From NCBI RefSeq assembly GCF_023715505.1, contig NZ_JAMBOH010000011.1, forward strand, positions 124,001 to 188,000: 64,000 bases of DNA, read 5' to 3'. This document shows positions 1 to 8,529 of the stretch, piece after piece; positions within the stretch are counted from its first letter, which is position 1; each line of letters begins with the position of its first letter. The stretch is from Neobacillus cucumis (GTDB lineage: Bacteria; Bacillota; Bacilli; Bacillales_B; DSM-18226). Under the pieces are notes generated by a model. The model ran no database searches, was not told where the DNA came from, and saw only the letters and a list, made by a program, of their open reading frames with translations. Both the position numbers and the translations under genes were made by a program.

Positions 1-1145
1 TTCTTAGCCTCAGCGATAACTCCTTCAACAACTGAAGTAGATGCAGTCGCTGGTTTTTGGGCTGCTTCAGTAGAAGTTGCTGGCTTTTGATCTGCTGCTG
101 AATTAGTCGTTGTTGTTGATTCTGATGTTGTTGGTGCTTTTTCGGTTGTTGCTGTTGATCCGGATGTTGCCGGTGCTGCCGGTGCTGCTGGTGCTGCTGG
201 TGCTGCCGGTGCTGCCGGTGCCTCCGGTGTTGCCGGTGTTGCCGGTGTTGCTGCTGCTGCTGGTGTTGCTGGTGTTGCCGGTGTTGCTGCTGCTGCTGAT
301 GTCGCCGGTGCCGCTGGTGCTGCCGGTGCTGCCGGTGTCGCCGGTGTTGCCGGTGTTGCCGGTGTTGCTGGTGTTGCTGGTGTCGCCGGTGCTGCCGGTG
401 TCGCCGGTGCTGCCGGTGTCGCCGGTGCTGCCGGTGCTGCTGGTGCCTTTTCCGGTGTCACTGTTGTTCCAGATGTTACTGGCGCTTCTTCAGTTGCTGC
501 CGTATTTGAAGTGGTTGCAGTGCTTCCCGTGGAAGCTGTATTTGAAGATACCGAAGGACTCTTTGTTTCCACACTTGAAGCTGCCGCAGTACTTCCAGCT
601 GTAACTGAATCTGACTTAGCCACAGTGCTAGTATTAGCCCCATTACTACTCACATTTAACGTCTGCCCAGCATAAATAGTGTCAGAGGTTAATTGATTCA
701 TTGATTTAAGCTGAGGAACCGTTACATTAAAACGCGCTCCTATCACTGAAAGCGAATCACCTTTTTGTACGGTATAAGTAGAATCACTTACACTCGTTTC
801 TGCCACCTTCAATTGCTGCCCAGCACGAAGGAAACTTGATGTCATGCCATTCAAGCGTTTTAGTTCACTTACGGTCGTACCATTATCTCTTGCAATCGCC
901 CAAAGAGTATCACCTTTTTTTACCGTATAAGTAAGTGATAGTTTTTGATTGACATAGATTGTATCACTTGATAGAGCATTCCACTCTTTTATTTGATTTA
1001 TAGTCACATGATTTGATTGAGAAATTTTCCAAAGGCTGTCTCCTGGCTGAACTGTATAAGCAGGTTCCTGTGCACTTGCTGTAGCTCCAAAAGCAGTAAG
1101 TACGAGCCCGGCAGTTGCAGCGGCTGTTACTAAATTTTTCTTCAC
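1..1145 (-). CDS. Secreted LysM-repeat cell-wall protein (5' part only; C-terminus beyond window)
   Basis: Seen: read from a GTG at 1145 with an AGGAAAGGTAGG-like ribosome site just upstream, the frame stays open to the window edge. It starts with a Sec signal peptide (KKN, then an Ala/Leu-rich core ending ATASA about residue 25), followed by three LysM modules at about residues 29-72, 73-115 and 124-166, each with a YTV.(K/P)GD(S/T)L pattern. A Ser/Thr-rich stretch and then a long Ala/Pro/Thr linker (about 110-470) follow. Known: LysM binds peptidoglycan; this layout is typical of LytE/LytF-type endopeptidases and YocH-type proteins. Inferred: an exported cell-wall enzyme. The last visible residues ([11 protein letters not shown]) look like the lead-in to an NlpC/P60 domain, but the catalytic domain itself is outside the window. 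The leucine/proline-rich frame on the other strand is a shadow of the linker. Confidence 0.85.
   Translation of the reverse strand, partial: MKKNLVTAAATAGLVLTAFGATASAQEPAYTVQPGDSLWKISQSNHVTINQIKEWNALSSDTIYVNQKLSLTYTVKKGDTLWAIARDNGTTVSELKRLNGMTSSFLRAGQQLKVAETSVSDSTYTVQKGDSLSVIGARFNVTVPQLKSMNQLTSDTIYAGQTLNVSSNGANTSTVAKSDSVTAGSTAAASSVETKSPSVSSNTASTGSTATTSNTAATEEAPVTSGTTVTPEKAPAAPAAPATPAAPATPAAPATPATPATPATPATPATPAAPAAPAAPATSAAAATPATPATPAAAATPATPATPEAPAAPAAPAAPAAPAAPATSGSTATTEKAPTTSESTTTTNSAADQKPATSTEAAQKPATASTSVVEGVIAEAK
110..470 (-). repeat. Degenerate Ala-Pro/Thr codon repeat in the LysM protein linker
   Basis: The minus strand repeats GCACCGGCA, ACACCGGCA and ACACCAGCA units many times without a fixed super-period, encoding runs of PA, PT and AA. 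It is a flexible wall-spanning linker and is likely variable in length between strains. Confidence 0.85.
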
Positions 1146-1338
1146 TTTTAATAATTCCTACCTTTCCTTTATTTACTTCAATAGACATATTAATGCAATT
1201 ATCGACAAAAGAACATCCGACAAAAGTGGTAGTTTGCTAGAACAAATACTGAAAAGGTAGGACTTTTTTATAAAGAAAACGTTTTTATTAAAAATCAAAA
1301 TAAAAACAGAAGTGCTGTGAACACTTCCCCTTATAACC

Positions 1339-1530
1339 TCAACCATTATCTAGTTCGATCCCAGACGAAAACATCTCCCCCAGATACTCGGCATGCGCCA
1401 AATACTGCTCCACAAATTCAGCTAAGGTGATCGGTATCCCGGTATCTTCTAACCAATAATCAAAACTAATCGCTATATTCTTTTTGATAATATCATTTTG
1501 GCTCCAGATTGGGGCAAGCGAATGATCCAT
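1339..1530 (-). CDS. Small hypothetical protein
   Basis: A 63-residue acidic frame with no family I recognise; it contains DYWLEDTGIPITLAEFVEQY and ends SGIELDNG. A weak GAGGT lies about 10 nt before the ATG. The same frame continues upstream for 13 sense codons (TTIQEIAEVLAG before the Met) to a stop without a clear start codon, so either a non-standard start is used or the 5' end is lost. It sits alone between the LysM gene and the swrC terminator. Existence as a functional gene is uncertain. Confidence 0.4.
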   Translation of the reverse strand: MDHSLAPIWSQNDIIKKNIAISFDYWLEDTGIPITLAEFVEQYLAHAEYLGEMFSSGIELDNG

Positions 1531-1675
1531 ACCTGCAAGGACCTCAGCAATCTCTTGGATGGTCGTTATTTACAACACCCTCTTTTTCAAAAAATGGAAA
1601 CCCTTTTATTTAATGTATGTAACAAACAAAATTTAACTCACATTAAACAAACCTTAGGTACCTATTTTTAAAAAA

Positions 1676-1779
1676 GCTGATAAAAGGGTCAAAACCGCTG
1701 ATAAAATCAAAAAAACGCCGATAAAAGTTCCGTAACCGCCGATATCTTCCCAAAAACCTCCGATAAACCGTCTCTAAGC
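1676..1779. repeat. Five short direct repeats (G/T)C(C/T)GATA at 20-21 bp spacing
   Basis: Units begin at 1676, 1697, 1717, 1738 and 1759, with a common GCCGATAAAA-like head and variable A/C-rich tails. No frame crosses them. They sit just downstream of the swrC terminator. Confidence 0.7.
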
Positions 1780-1782
1780 TAA

Positions 1783-1817
1783 AAAAGCCCCACAAGACTC
1801 ATCATCTTGCAGGGCCA
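1783..1817 (-). terminator. Rho-independent terminator of swrC
   Basis: On the minus strand GCCCTGCAAGA and TCTTGTGGGGC form an 11-bp stem (two wobble pairs) around TGATGAG, followed by six T. It lies 5 nt beyond the swrC stop. Confidence 0.85.
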
Positions 1818-1821
1818 TTTC

Positions 1822-4800
1822 TTAGTTTTCTTGTTCTTCGCGCCGATTTTTCTTAAATAACTTCGATAATACCTCGTAAACAATCGGTACCACGAACAAT
1901 GTTAACAATGTTGAACTTGTTAAACCGCCAATAACGGTAACTCCAAGTCCTTTCGAGATCAACCCTCCGCCGCCTGAGCCGAGCGCTAACGGAATTAACG
2001 CACCAACCGTGGCAATCGCCGTCATCAGGATTGGACGTAAACGGGTCGCCCCCGCTTCAAGTACCGCTTGACGCATCGTCAATCCATCACGTTCCATATG
2101 AATAATTCGGTCCACGAGTACAATTGCATTCGTGACGACGATCCCAATCAACATTAAGAGACCCATCATAACCGAAACCGAAATCGTCTCACCGGCAATT
2201 AATAGACCGACAAATGAACCGATTATCGCAAACGGTAACGAGAACAGAATCGCAAACGGTGCGACACCTTCACGGAAGGTTACCACAAGAATGAAGTAGA
2301 CGATCGCAATCGCCGCTAGCATCGCAACACCAAGCTGTGTAAAGGTATCCGTCATGTCTGCCTGCACACCTGCAGTGCCGACTGTAACACCTTTTGGCAA
2401 GTCAAGTTTATCTACTTCTTTCTTGAGACTATCGGTTACCTTTTTAACATCCTTACCAAGGACAGTTCCAGAAACACTTGCATAGTACTCACCCTTGCTT
2501 CGTGCCAGTGTATTTAACGTAGTTCCTTTTTCCACTTTTACAAGCTGTGAAAGCGGCACAGTCTTACCCATCGCCGTTGGTACCTGGGTTTTTAACATTT
2601 CATCAATCGATGCCGGCTGTTTCGACTGCTCTTGCTGTACGATCACATCCAGGGATTCACCGTTTTTCTCGATCGTCGTTAACACATCTTGTGTCTTCGT
2701 CGGGTTCAACATCATCACAAGCTGACCTGTGGTTAACCCATATTGCATCAAATCATTTTGGGCTACTTTAAAGGTGTATTCGACATAAGGATCTTCTGCA
2801 CTAGAAGTAACATCCTTAAGACCTTTATCCTTCCTCATCACCTTTTCAACCTTATCAACAGATTGGTAGAGTTTATCTAGATTATCACTGTAGAAGGTAT
2901 AGCTGACCTCATTGGAACCAACAGTTGAGGCACCCATGTTTTGACTCTTCCACGTGCCTGATTGGTCAAGATTTTTCACATATTTCTCAATTTCATCCTT
3001 TACCTTAGGGAAATCCTTTATATCCGGATCAAAAATTAGATACATTAATCCCCCGCCGCCACTGCCGCCAAACATAGCAGTGGAGGTGTCCGCTTTATCG
3101 GTCACCGATAACTGAACGATATCGATATCATCACGTTTCATCATCTTATCTTCAACGTATTTCACGTTCTCTAGAGTCTCATCCTTTAACTCACCTGCTT
3201 TAGGTGTATAGGTTAAGTACATCATCTTTTCTTGTTCACTGCCCATGAAACTAAAGCCGATTAATGGCGTCAGCGCCAAACTGCCAGCCAATAACACCAC
3301 CGCAATGATGGACGTAATGACTTTATGATTAAGCGCCTTTTCTAGCCCCCACTTATACCATTTCGCTAGCTCGCCAACTTCTTTATGTCTCTTACCTGTC
3401 TTTTCACTGTATAACTTTTTCTTAAATAACGTATGTGATAAGGCTGGAACCACTGTAATCGCCACCAGTAACGAAGCACCAAGTGCAAACGTCATCGTTA
3501 AGGCAAACGGTGCAAACAACTCACCAACCATGCCGCCTACAAAAATTAATGGTGCAAATACTGCAACGGTTACTAATGTTGATGAAAGGATTGGTTTAAA
3601 CATTTCAATCGTCGCTTCACGCACAAGGGCGCGGCCATTTAATTTCTCTTCTTTTAAATGCAAGCGGCGATAAATATTTTCCACGACTACGATTGAGTCA
3701 TCGATGACCCGGCCAATGGCTACCGTAATCGCTCCAAGTGTCATAATATTAAGGGTAATATCGAGCCAGTGAAGAATCAGTAACGCCATGAAAATGGACA
3801 CTGGTATCGAGATAATCGACGTAATCGTTGATTTAAAGCTTCGTAAAAATAATAAGATAATCAATACAGCAATGAAACCGCCAAAGACCGCTTTTTCCAC
3901 CATGGTCGAGATAGATTCTTGAATTGGTTTACCTTGGTCAAGCGTCACATCAATGTGAAGACCATCGATTTTCGCCTTTTGCTCTTTCACCAGGTCCTTC
4001 ACACTGTTAACGACATCAACTGTGTTGGCACGCTGCTCTTTCACGATTTGAATCGCAATGGCTTCTTTCCCATTTGTACGGGAGACGGACTGAACTTTAC
4101 CAACAGTTTGAATCGCAGCAATATCACTTAATTTCACAAATGGGGATGGATGTGTTTTAGTCGGTGTGACAGGAATGATCGTATTCTTTAATTCATCCGC
4201 TGTCATATATTTGCCGTCAATCGCAACAGCCTGTTCACCCTCTTTAAACTGATAAAGCCCTAAAGAAACCGCCATATTGCTCGCTTGAATCATTTGTTTC
4301 ACTTTATCTTCCGTCAGACCAAATTCTTTCAATTTAGCTTGGTTATAGGTAAGGTCAACTTCATCAATATGCTGACCTGTAATAGTGGCAGACGCCACAC
4401 CATCAATTTTTTCGATCTTTGGAAGAAGAACATCCTCCACTGTTGAAGTTAAATCTACAATATCTTCTTTTGAACTGCTCACACTGAGAGCCACAACCGG
4501 CATCATGTTCATACTGATGGCCGTAACCTTTGGTTCTTGTGCCCCATCTGGTAACTTCACGTCATCTAATGCTGATTTTAAGGTACGTTTTGCCTCATCC
4601 ATGTCAATGCCGTATTCATATTCGACCTGAATACTTGACATGTTCGAGTATGAATTGGACTGTACCGATTTTACATGATCAAGACCTTCAGCTGCCTTCT
4701 CAATTGGCATCGATACATCTTCCATTACCTTTTCAGGAGTGGCCCCCGGATAGACGCCTGTCACCATTAAGTATGGAATCGATATATTCGGAATCGTCTC

Positions 4801-4905
4801 CATGTTCATGCGTGTCCCCGAATAGATCCCAGAAACCGTTATGATAATCGTCAACAGCCAGACGGCCAGTTTATTCCCAAGTACAAAATTCGCTATCCCT
4901 TTCAC
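1822..4905 (-). CDS. swrC: RND-family multidrug/surfactin efflux pump (SwrC/YerP-like)
   Basis: About 1,027 residues from GTG 4905, the size of the HAE1/AcrB family. It shows the family plan: first membrane helix (LAVWLLTIIITVSG), porter loop, helices 2-6 with the proton-relay motif GRVIDDSIVVVENIYRR, a second large loop, and C-terminal helices ending in ATRLRPILMTAIATVGALIPLALG. Known: RND pumps export drugs or surfactants using the proton gradient; in B. subtilis swrC (yerP) neighbours the TetR gene yerO, as here. Start choice: the frame extends to a TTG at 4941, but that codon has no ribosome site, while AGGGTAGGTG precedes GTG 4905. No membrane-fusion subunit is adjacent, which is normal for this Gram-positive type. 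Confidence 0.93.
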   Translation of the reverse strand: MKGIANFVLGNKLAVWLLTIIITVSGIYSGTRMNMETIPNISIPYLMVTGVYPGATPEKVMEDVSMPIEKAAEGLDHVKSVQSNSYSNMSSIQVEYEYGIDMDEAKRTLKSALDDVKLPDGAQEPKVTAISMNMMPVVALSVSSSKEDIVDLTSTVEDVLLPKIEKIDGVASATITGQHIDEVDLTYNQAKLKEFGLTEDKVKQMIQASNMAVSLGLYQFKEGEQAVAIDGKYMTADELKNTIIPVTPTKTHPSPFVKLSDIAAIQTVGKVQSVSRTNGKEAIAIQIVKEQRANTVDVVNSVKDLVKEQKAKIDGLHIDVTLDQGKPIQESISTMVEKAVFGGFIAVLIILLFLRSFKSTITSIISIPVSIFMALLILHWLDITLNIMTLGAITVAIGRVIDDSIVVVENIYRRLHLKEEKLNGRALVREATIEMFKPILSSTLVTVAVFAPLIFVGGMVGELFAPFALTMTFALGASLLVAITVVPALSHTLFKKKLYSEKTGKRHKEVGELAKWYKWGLEKALNHKVITSIIAVVLLAGSLALTPLIGFSFMGSEQEKMMYLTYTPKAGELKDETLENVKYVEDKMMKRDDIDIVQLSVTDKADTSTAMFGGSGGGGLMYLIFDPDIKDFPKVKDEIEKYVKNLDQSGTWKSQNMGASTVGSNEVSYTFYSDNLDKLYQSVDKVEKVMRKDKGLKDVTSSAEDPYVEYTFKVAQNDLMQYGLTTGQLVMMLNPTKTQDVLTTIEKNGESLDVIVQQEQSKQPASIDEMLKTQVPTAMGKTVPLSQLVKVEKGTTLNTLARSKGEYYASVSGTVLGKDVKKVTDSLKKEVDKLDLPKGVTVGTAGVQADMTDTFTQLGVAMLAAIAIVYFILVVTFREGVAPFAILFSLPFAIIGSFVGLLIAGETISVSVMMGLLMLIGIVVTNAIVLVDRIIHMERDGLTMRQAVLEAGATRLRPILMTAIATVGALIPLALGSGGGGLISKGLGVTVIGGLTSSTLLTLFVVPIVYEVLSKLFKKNRREEQEN

Positions 4906-4952
4906 TGTTACACCTACCCTTGATTGACTTACATAGCTCAATTATTTATAAT

Positions 4953-4970
4953 AATGACCAACCAGTCATT
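4953..4970. promoter_or_regulatory. Palindromic TetR-type operator between swrC and its regulator
   Basis: AATGACCAACCAGTCATT is an inverted repeat (AATGAC ... GTCATT around CAACCA) in the short gap between the divergent swrC and TetR genes. Position and symmetry suit autoregulation plus repression of the pump. Confidence 0.65.
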
Positions 4971-5000
4971 TGTCAATAAATGACGTTAGGAGCGAGTACA

Positions 5001-5828
5001 TTGAAAAAACAACTAATTATGGAAAAAGCGCTTGAACTTTTCGCTAAGCAAGGGTTTGAAGCTACCTCCGTTCAACAGATAACGGAACATTGCGGCATTT
5101 CTAAAGGGGCGTTTTATTTATCTTTTAAATCAAAGGACGAATTGATTCTGGCGTTGATTGACCACTTCATGAATCAAATGACCTCTGATATTGACTATGT
5201 AGTCAGAAATACAAATAAGGAAGAACTTTTATATAAATTTTATTACATTATCTTCCAAACTTCTTATGATCACTCAGATTTCGCGAAATTACTGATGAAG
5301 GAGCAATCCCATACCTTTAATAATGACCTATTGGTAAAAATGCAATACTATGATCGTTTAGTCAACAAAACCATTCTTTCCATGCTGGACAAATTATATG
5401 GTAAAGCAGTCAGAGAAACGAAATATGATTTAATGTATTGTATCAAAGGATTCATGAACACTTATTCACAATTATTTTTCTTTTATCAAGTTCCACTTGA
5501 TTTGGAATTGCTGTCTAAATCACTTGTGGAAAAAACAAACTTGCTTGCGCAGCATACGACGGTTCCGTTTATTTCAGAAGAGTTAATCCAAATGTTTAAG
5601 AGTCCGATAAATGAAGAGATCACTAAGGAACAAATCCTAGAAATTGTTGAACAGAAGATGCTGGAAATGGAGGAATCAGTGGAGAAAGAATCACTGCTTT
5701 TACTGAAAGAGCAGCTATTGGAGCCAACCTATCCGCCTGTTATCATTAGAGGGCTGATTGAAAATATCCGCAAATCTCCCCATTGTAAATGGATCTCCTT
5801 TTTACTTAGCCGATATTATCATTTTTAG
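5001..5828 (+). CDS. yerO: TetR/AcrR-family transcriptional regulator (YerO-like)
   Basis: About 275 residues. The N-terminal TetR helix-turn-helix is clear (residues about 10-45: ALELFAKQGFEATSVQQITE, then GISKGAFYLSFKSKDEL); the rest is a helical ligand domain. Start choice: TTG at 5001 lies 8 nt after TTAGGAG, whereas an ATG at 4980 sits against the operator without a ribosome site. It is divergent from the RND pump, matching the B. subtilis yerO-yerP pair, so it is inferred to repress the pump through the palindrome at 4953-4970. An efflux substrate is the probable inducer. Confidence 0.88.
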   Translation: MKKQLIMEKALELFAKQGFEATSVQQITEHCGISKGAFYLSFKSKDELILALIDHFMNQMTSDIDYVVRNTNKEELLYKFYYIIFQTSYDHSDFAKLLMKEQSHTFNNDLLVKMQYYDRLVNKTILSMLDKLYGKAVRETKYDLMYCIKGFMNTYSQLFFFYQVPLDLELLSKSLVEKTNLLAQHTTVPFISEELIQMFKSPINEEITKEQILEIVEQKMLEMEESVEKESLLLLKEQLLEPTYPPVIIRGLIENIRKSPHCKWISFLLSRYYHF

Positions 5829-5858
5829 CAGAACGCTTCTATGTGTTCTGCTTTTTTC
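5826..5858 (+). terminator. Terminator after the TetR gene
   Basis: AGCAGAAC and GTTCTGCT form a stem (loop about GCTTCTATGT) followed by six T, starting at the stop codon. Confidence 0.85.
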
Positions 5859-5921
5859 ATGAGTAGTTTAAATAAACCCTTCATTTATCCTCTAAAAAAG
5901 AGAGATAAAAATTTTGTCGAC

Positions 5922-5950
5922 TTACACAATTCCTATTTTACTAGTATAAT
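5922..5950 (+). promoter_or_regulatory. Putative SigA promoter for the zinc-ribbon/HtrA operon
   Basis: TATAAT at 5945-5950 with a TTACAC -35 element 17 nt upstream, about 35 nt before the ATG. The -10 is perfect, the -35 weak. Confidence 0.55.
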
Positions 5951-5985
5951 ATACCTATAATTTCCTTTTTAGTAGGAGTGATGAA

Positions 5986-7242
5986 ATGTATTGTCAGCAA
6001 TGCGGGTCAAAGATACCTGATACAGACGCTCGATTTTGTCCCAACTGCGGGACACAATTGGCGGTAGAACCAAAACAAAAATCAACAGAGGAGCAAGCAG
6101 AAGAAAGAGTAATAGAAAATCCAAACAACGGACCACTTGTAGCCATTATCAATACAGCTGAAGAAGAAACACGTGTTCAAAAACGAAGATTTATCAAGTC
6201 CGCCTTAGTATGGCCCATTGCCATTCCAGTGTTTTCATTAGTTATCTCCGCTGGATCAGGTTACGCCTACTATAGTCATCAGATCGAGACAAATAAAAGT
6301 GTCACCTCTTTAAAAGAAAAAGCCGAAAATGATGCTCTAAAAGGCCAATATGCCCAGGCTTTGTCTTCCATAAAAAAGGCTAAAACATTAAGACCGAACT
6401 ATAAAGTATTAATCGAAGATGAAGAAAAAATAACAAAGGCCATAAAGGCAGAGAGTTCATTAAAGGAAATTTCCAACTCCCTGAAAACACAGCAAATCGA
6501 CAAAGCAGATTCACAGATTAATAAATTGAAAATAACACTACAAACACTAAAAGGCCCACTTTACGCTCTACTGAATAACCAATTAGAAGAGAAATCAACA
6601 ACTCTGGCCGTTGCAAAAATAAAAGTAGAAATCAATCACCTTAATACAGTCGAAGAGCTTGCTGGAAAATTAAATACCTTATCTTCACTTAGTTCTTCAG
6701 AGACGGATGAAGTCAAACGGTTAATTTTAACAAAAGTGGTCGAATTGACGACAAAAGCCGCAGAAACTCAACTGGGTGAGAAAAATTTCACTGAAGCAAT
6801 GACGACCGTTGATAAGGGTCTTGAATATGCAGCGAACGACACGAAACTGCTGTCTTTTAAAGACCGAATAAAGGGTGAACAGGCGTCATTTGAGAAAGCA
6901 GAACAGGAACGGATTCAAAAAGCGATAGAGGTGGCAGCTCAAGAAGATCTAAACAACCATACCGCAGCTGTTACCATCGACAATTTAAATGTTTATACGG
7001 ATGAGTATGGTGACCTGCATATTACAGGTGACCTAAAAAATCATGCTACGGTATCCATTTCCTCTATCAAAATCTATTATACAGTCTATGATGTAAACGG
7101 GGATTCCCTTGGGACGGATTATACATACGGAGATCCTTTCTACTTAGAGCCTGGTGAAAATGGCAGTTTTGATAATTACCAATATGGGGTTTATCAGGAT
7201 TGCACTGTCAAAATAACTAAAATTACTTGGGAATTAGATTAA
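5986..7242 (+). CDS. Zinc-ribbon membrane protein with C-terminal FxLYD-like domain
   Basis: 418 residues. Cys3, Cys6, Cys18 and Cys21 (CQQC...CPNC) form a zinc ribbon at the extreme N-terminus. One membrane helix lies at about 70-95 (ALVWPIAIPVFSLVISAG), then a long helical, coiled-coil or TPR-like region (about 100-320), then a beta-rich C-terminal domain (about 330-418) resembling FxLYD. Inferred topology: ribbon in the cytosol, the rest outside. TAGTAGGAGTG precedes the ATG. The next gene, a membrane-anchored serine protease, follows within 15 nt, so the two are probably one operon, perhaps for envelope stress or protein quality control. The function is not known. Confidence 0.8.
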   Translation: MYCQQCGSKIPDTDARFCPNCGTQLAVEPKQKSTEEQAEERVIENPNNGPLVAIINTAEEETRVQKRRFIKSALVWPIAIPVFSLVISAGSGYAYYSHQIETNKSVTSLKEKAENDALKGQYAQALSSIKKAKTLRPNYKVLIEDEEKITKAIKAESSLKEISNSLKTQQIDKADSQINKLKITLQTLKGPLYALLNNQLEEKSTTLAVAKIKVEINHLNTVEELAGKLNTLSSLSSSETDEVKRLILTKVVELTTKAAETQLGEKNFTEAMTTVDKGLEYAANDTKLLSFKDRIKGEQASFEKAEQERIQKAIEVAAQEDLNNHTAAVTIDNLNVYTDEYGDLHITGDLKNHATVSISSIKIYYTVYDVNGDSLGTDYTYGDPFYLEPGENGSFDNYQYGVYQDCTVKITKITWELD

Positions 7243-7256
7243 AAGGGGAAATGATG

Positions 7257-8375
7257 ATGAAATGGCTTATTAGTGTGGCTAGTTCGCTGCTTATTTTAGG
7301 AACTGGCGGGGGCCTGATTTTTTACTGGCATCAAGAAATTCCTGCCCAGTTAAAAAACACCTCACTGTTCGTACCGAATGTAGCAAAGGCCAAAGTGTCA
7401 GAGAAGAAGTTAAAGGACATTATTCATGATGTTCAGAAAGAAGTTGTCATGATCCAGCAGGAGAATGGCACCTTGGGTTCAGGGTTTCTCTATAATAAAA
7501 ATGGGGATGTTATTACAAATGCACATGTGGTGAGCGGGGCCAAAACCGTCAAAATTAAAACGGCTGATGCCAGGGAGTTTCAAGGAACGGTGATTGGAAT
7601 AAGTCAGGATGTTGATGTTGCCGTTGTTCGTGTCCCGGGATTAGCCTCTGAAGAACCCTTACAGATAAGTCAAAAGAAGTCGGATGTGGGTGAGGAAGTA
7701 TTAGCCCTTGGCAGTCCACTAGGCTTGCAAAACACAGTCACAACTGGGATTATTAGCGGTGTCGGAAGAGACTTTGACATTAAACCTTTTCATTATAAGG
7801 ATGCTTATCAGATATCCGCTCCGATTGCTCCTGGTAATTCAGGCGGACCGTTGATAAACCGCAAGACTGGTGAAGTCCTTGGAATTAATTCTGCTGCAAC
7901 AGATCAAGGTTCCATTGGTTTCAGTCTTCCAATCGTTACTATTATGTCTCTTGTAGAAGGATGGTCGAAGGCTCCAATGACAGAGTTACCTGACACCACA
8001 ATAGAAACCGCCTCAGCAGATGTGAGTGAAGATGCGGACTCACCAGAAATAACGGCTGGTTATCTTGTTAACTATTTTTATGAAAGCCTAAACTCTCGTG
8101 ATTATGTCACAGCTTATTCTTTATTGGGAAGCTCCTGGCAGAGTAAAACAGGGTTCTCCAAATTTCGAAACGGATACTTAACCACAAAGTCTACCACGAT
8201 AGGCGATGTCCAAACCACGAAGGATGGAGATAGCATTTCTGTAACGGGGATTATTACGGCGGTTGATTTGGTAGATGGAAATGAAAATTATGCTAAATTT
8301 AAGGTAGAGTATAAAGTTGGATATGAAAATGACCAATTAAAAATTATAAGTGGGACAGCCAAAGCCATTCATTAG
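7257..8375 (+). CDS. Membrane-anchored trypsin-like serine protease (HtrA/DegP-type, no PDZ)
   Basis: About 372 residues. A membrane helix (residues about 4-23) is followed by an S1C trypsin fold with the triad visible: His90 (TNAHVV), Asp120 (DVDVAV) and Ser195 (APGNSGGPL). Instead of a PDZ domain the C-terminus (about 275-370) looks like an NTF2-like alpha/beta domain (VNYFYESLNSRDYVTAYSLL). Start choice: AAAAGGGG lies before three consecutive ATGs at 7251, 7254 and 7257, the last having the best spacing. It follows the zinc-ribbon gene almost directly. Known: HtrA proteases degrade or hold misfolded exported proteins. Lack of PDZ means substrate choice must rest on other parts. Confidence 0.88.
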   Translation: MKWLISVASSLLILGTGGGLIFYWHQEIPAQLKNTSLFVPNVAKAKVSEKKLKDIIHDVQKEVVMIQQENGTLGSGFLYNKNGDVITNAHVVSGAKTVKIKTADAREFQGTVIGISQDVDVAVVRVPGLASEEPLQISQKKSDVGEEVLALGSPLGLQNTVTTGIISGVGRDFDIKPFHYKDAYQISAPIAPGNSGGPLINRKTGEVLGINSAATDQGSIGFSLPIVTIMSLVEGWSKAPMTELPDTTIETASADVSEDADSPEITAGYLVNYFYESLNSRDYVTAYSLLGSSWQSKTGFSKFRNGYLTTKSTTIGDVQTTKDGDSISVTGIITAVDLVDGNENYAKFKVEYKVGYENDQLKIISGTAKAIH

Positions 8376-8422
8376 GGTAAAATCTCATCAGTTGAAATTC
8401 CTATGTTTTTTTGCTCCAATCT

Positions 8423-8451
8423 GAGCAGAACACGCGAATGGTGTTCTGCTC
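8423..8451 (+). terminator. Perfect hairpin after the HtrA-type gene
   Basis: GAGCAGAACAC and GTGTTCTGCTC form an 11-bp perfect stem with a 7-nt loop. The T tract after it is poor, so it may be an RNA-stabilising hairpin or a weak terminator. Confidence 0.6.
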
Positions 8452-8482
8452 TTACAACTTCTCCAGACCATTTTTAAGAAAC

Positions 8483-8515
8483 AAAAAAACAGAGTGCAAT
8501 AATCTGCATCCCTGT
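8483..8515 (-). terminator. Terminator of gltP
   Basis: On the minus strand ACAGGGATGCA pairs with TGCACTCTGT (one bulged A), followed by seven T. Confidence 0.7.
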
Positions 8516-8529
8516 CTCCATTCATCTAT

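Noticed and set aside
110..604. Plus-strand 164-residue Leu/Val/Pro-rich open frame
   Set aside because: It is the antisense shadow of the Ala-Pro-Thr linker of the LysM protein; low-complexity codons keep it open, with no ribosome site or family likeness.
964..1188. Minus-strand 74-residue frame over the LysM region
   Set aside because: It is out of frame with the clear signal peptide and LysM modules starting at GTG 1145.
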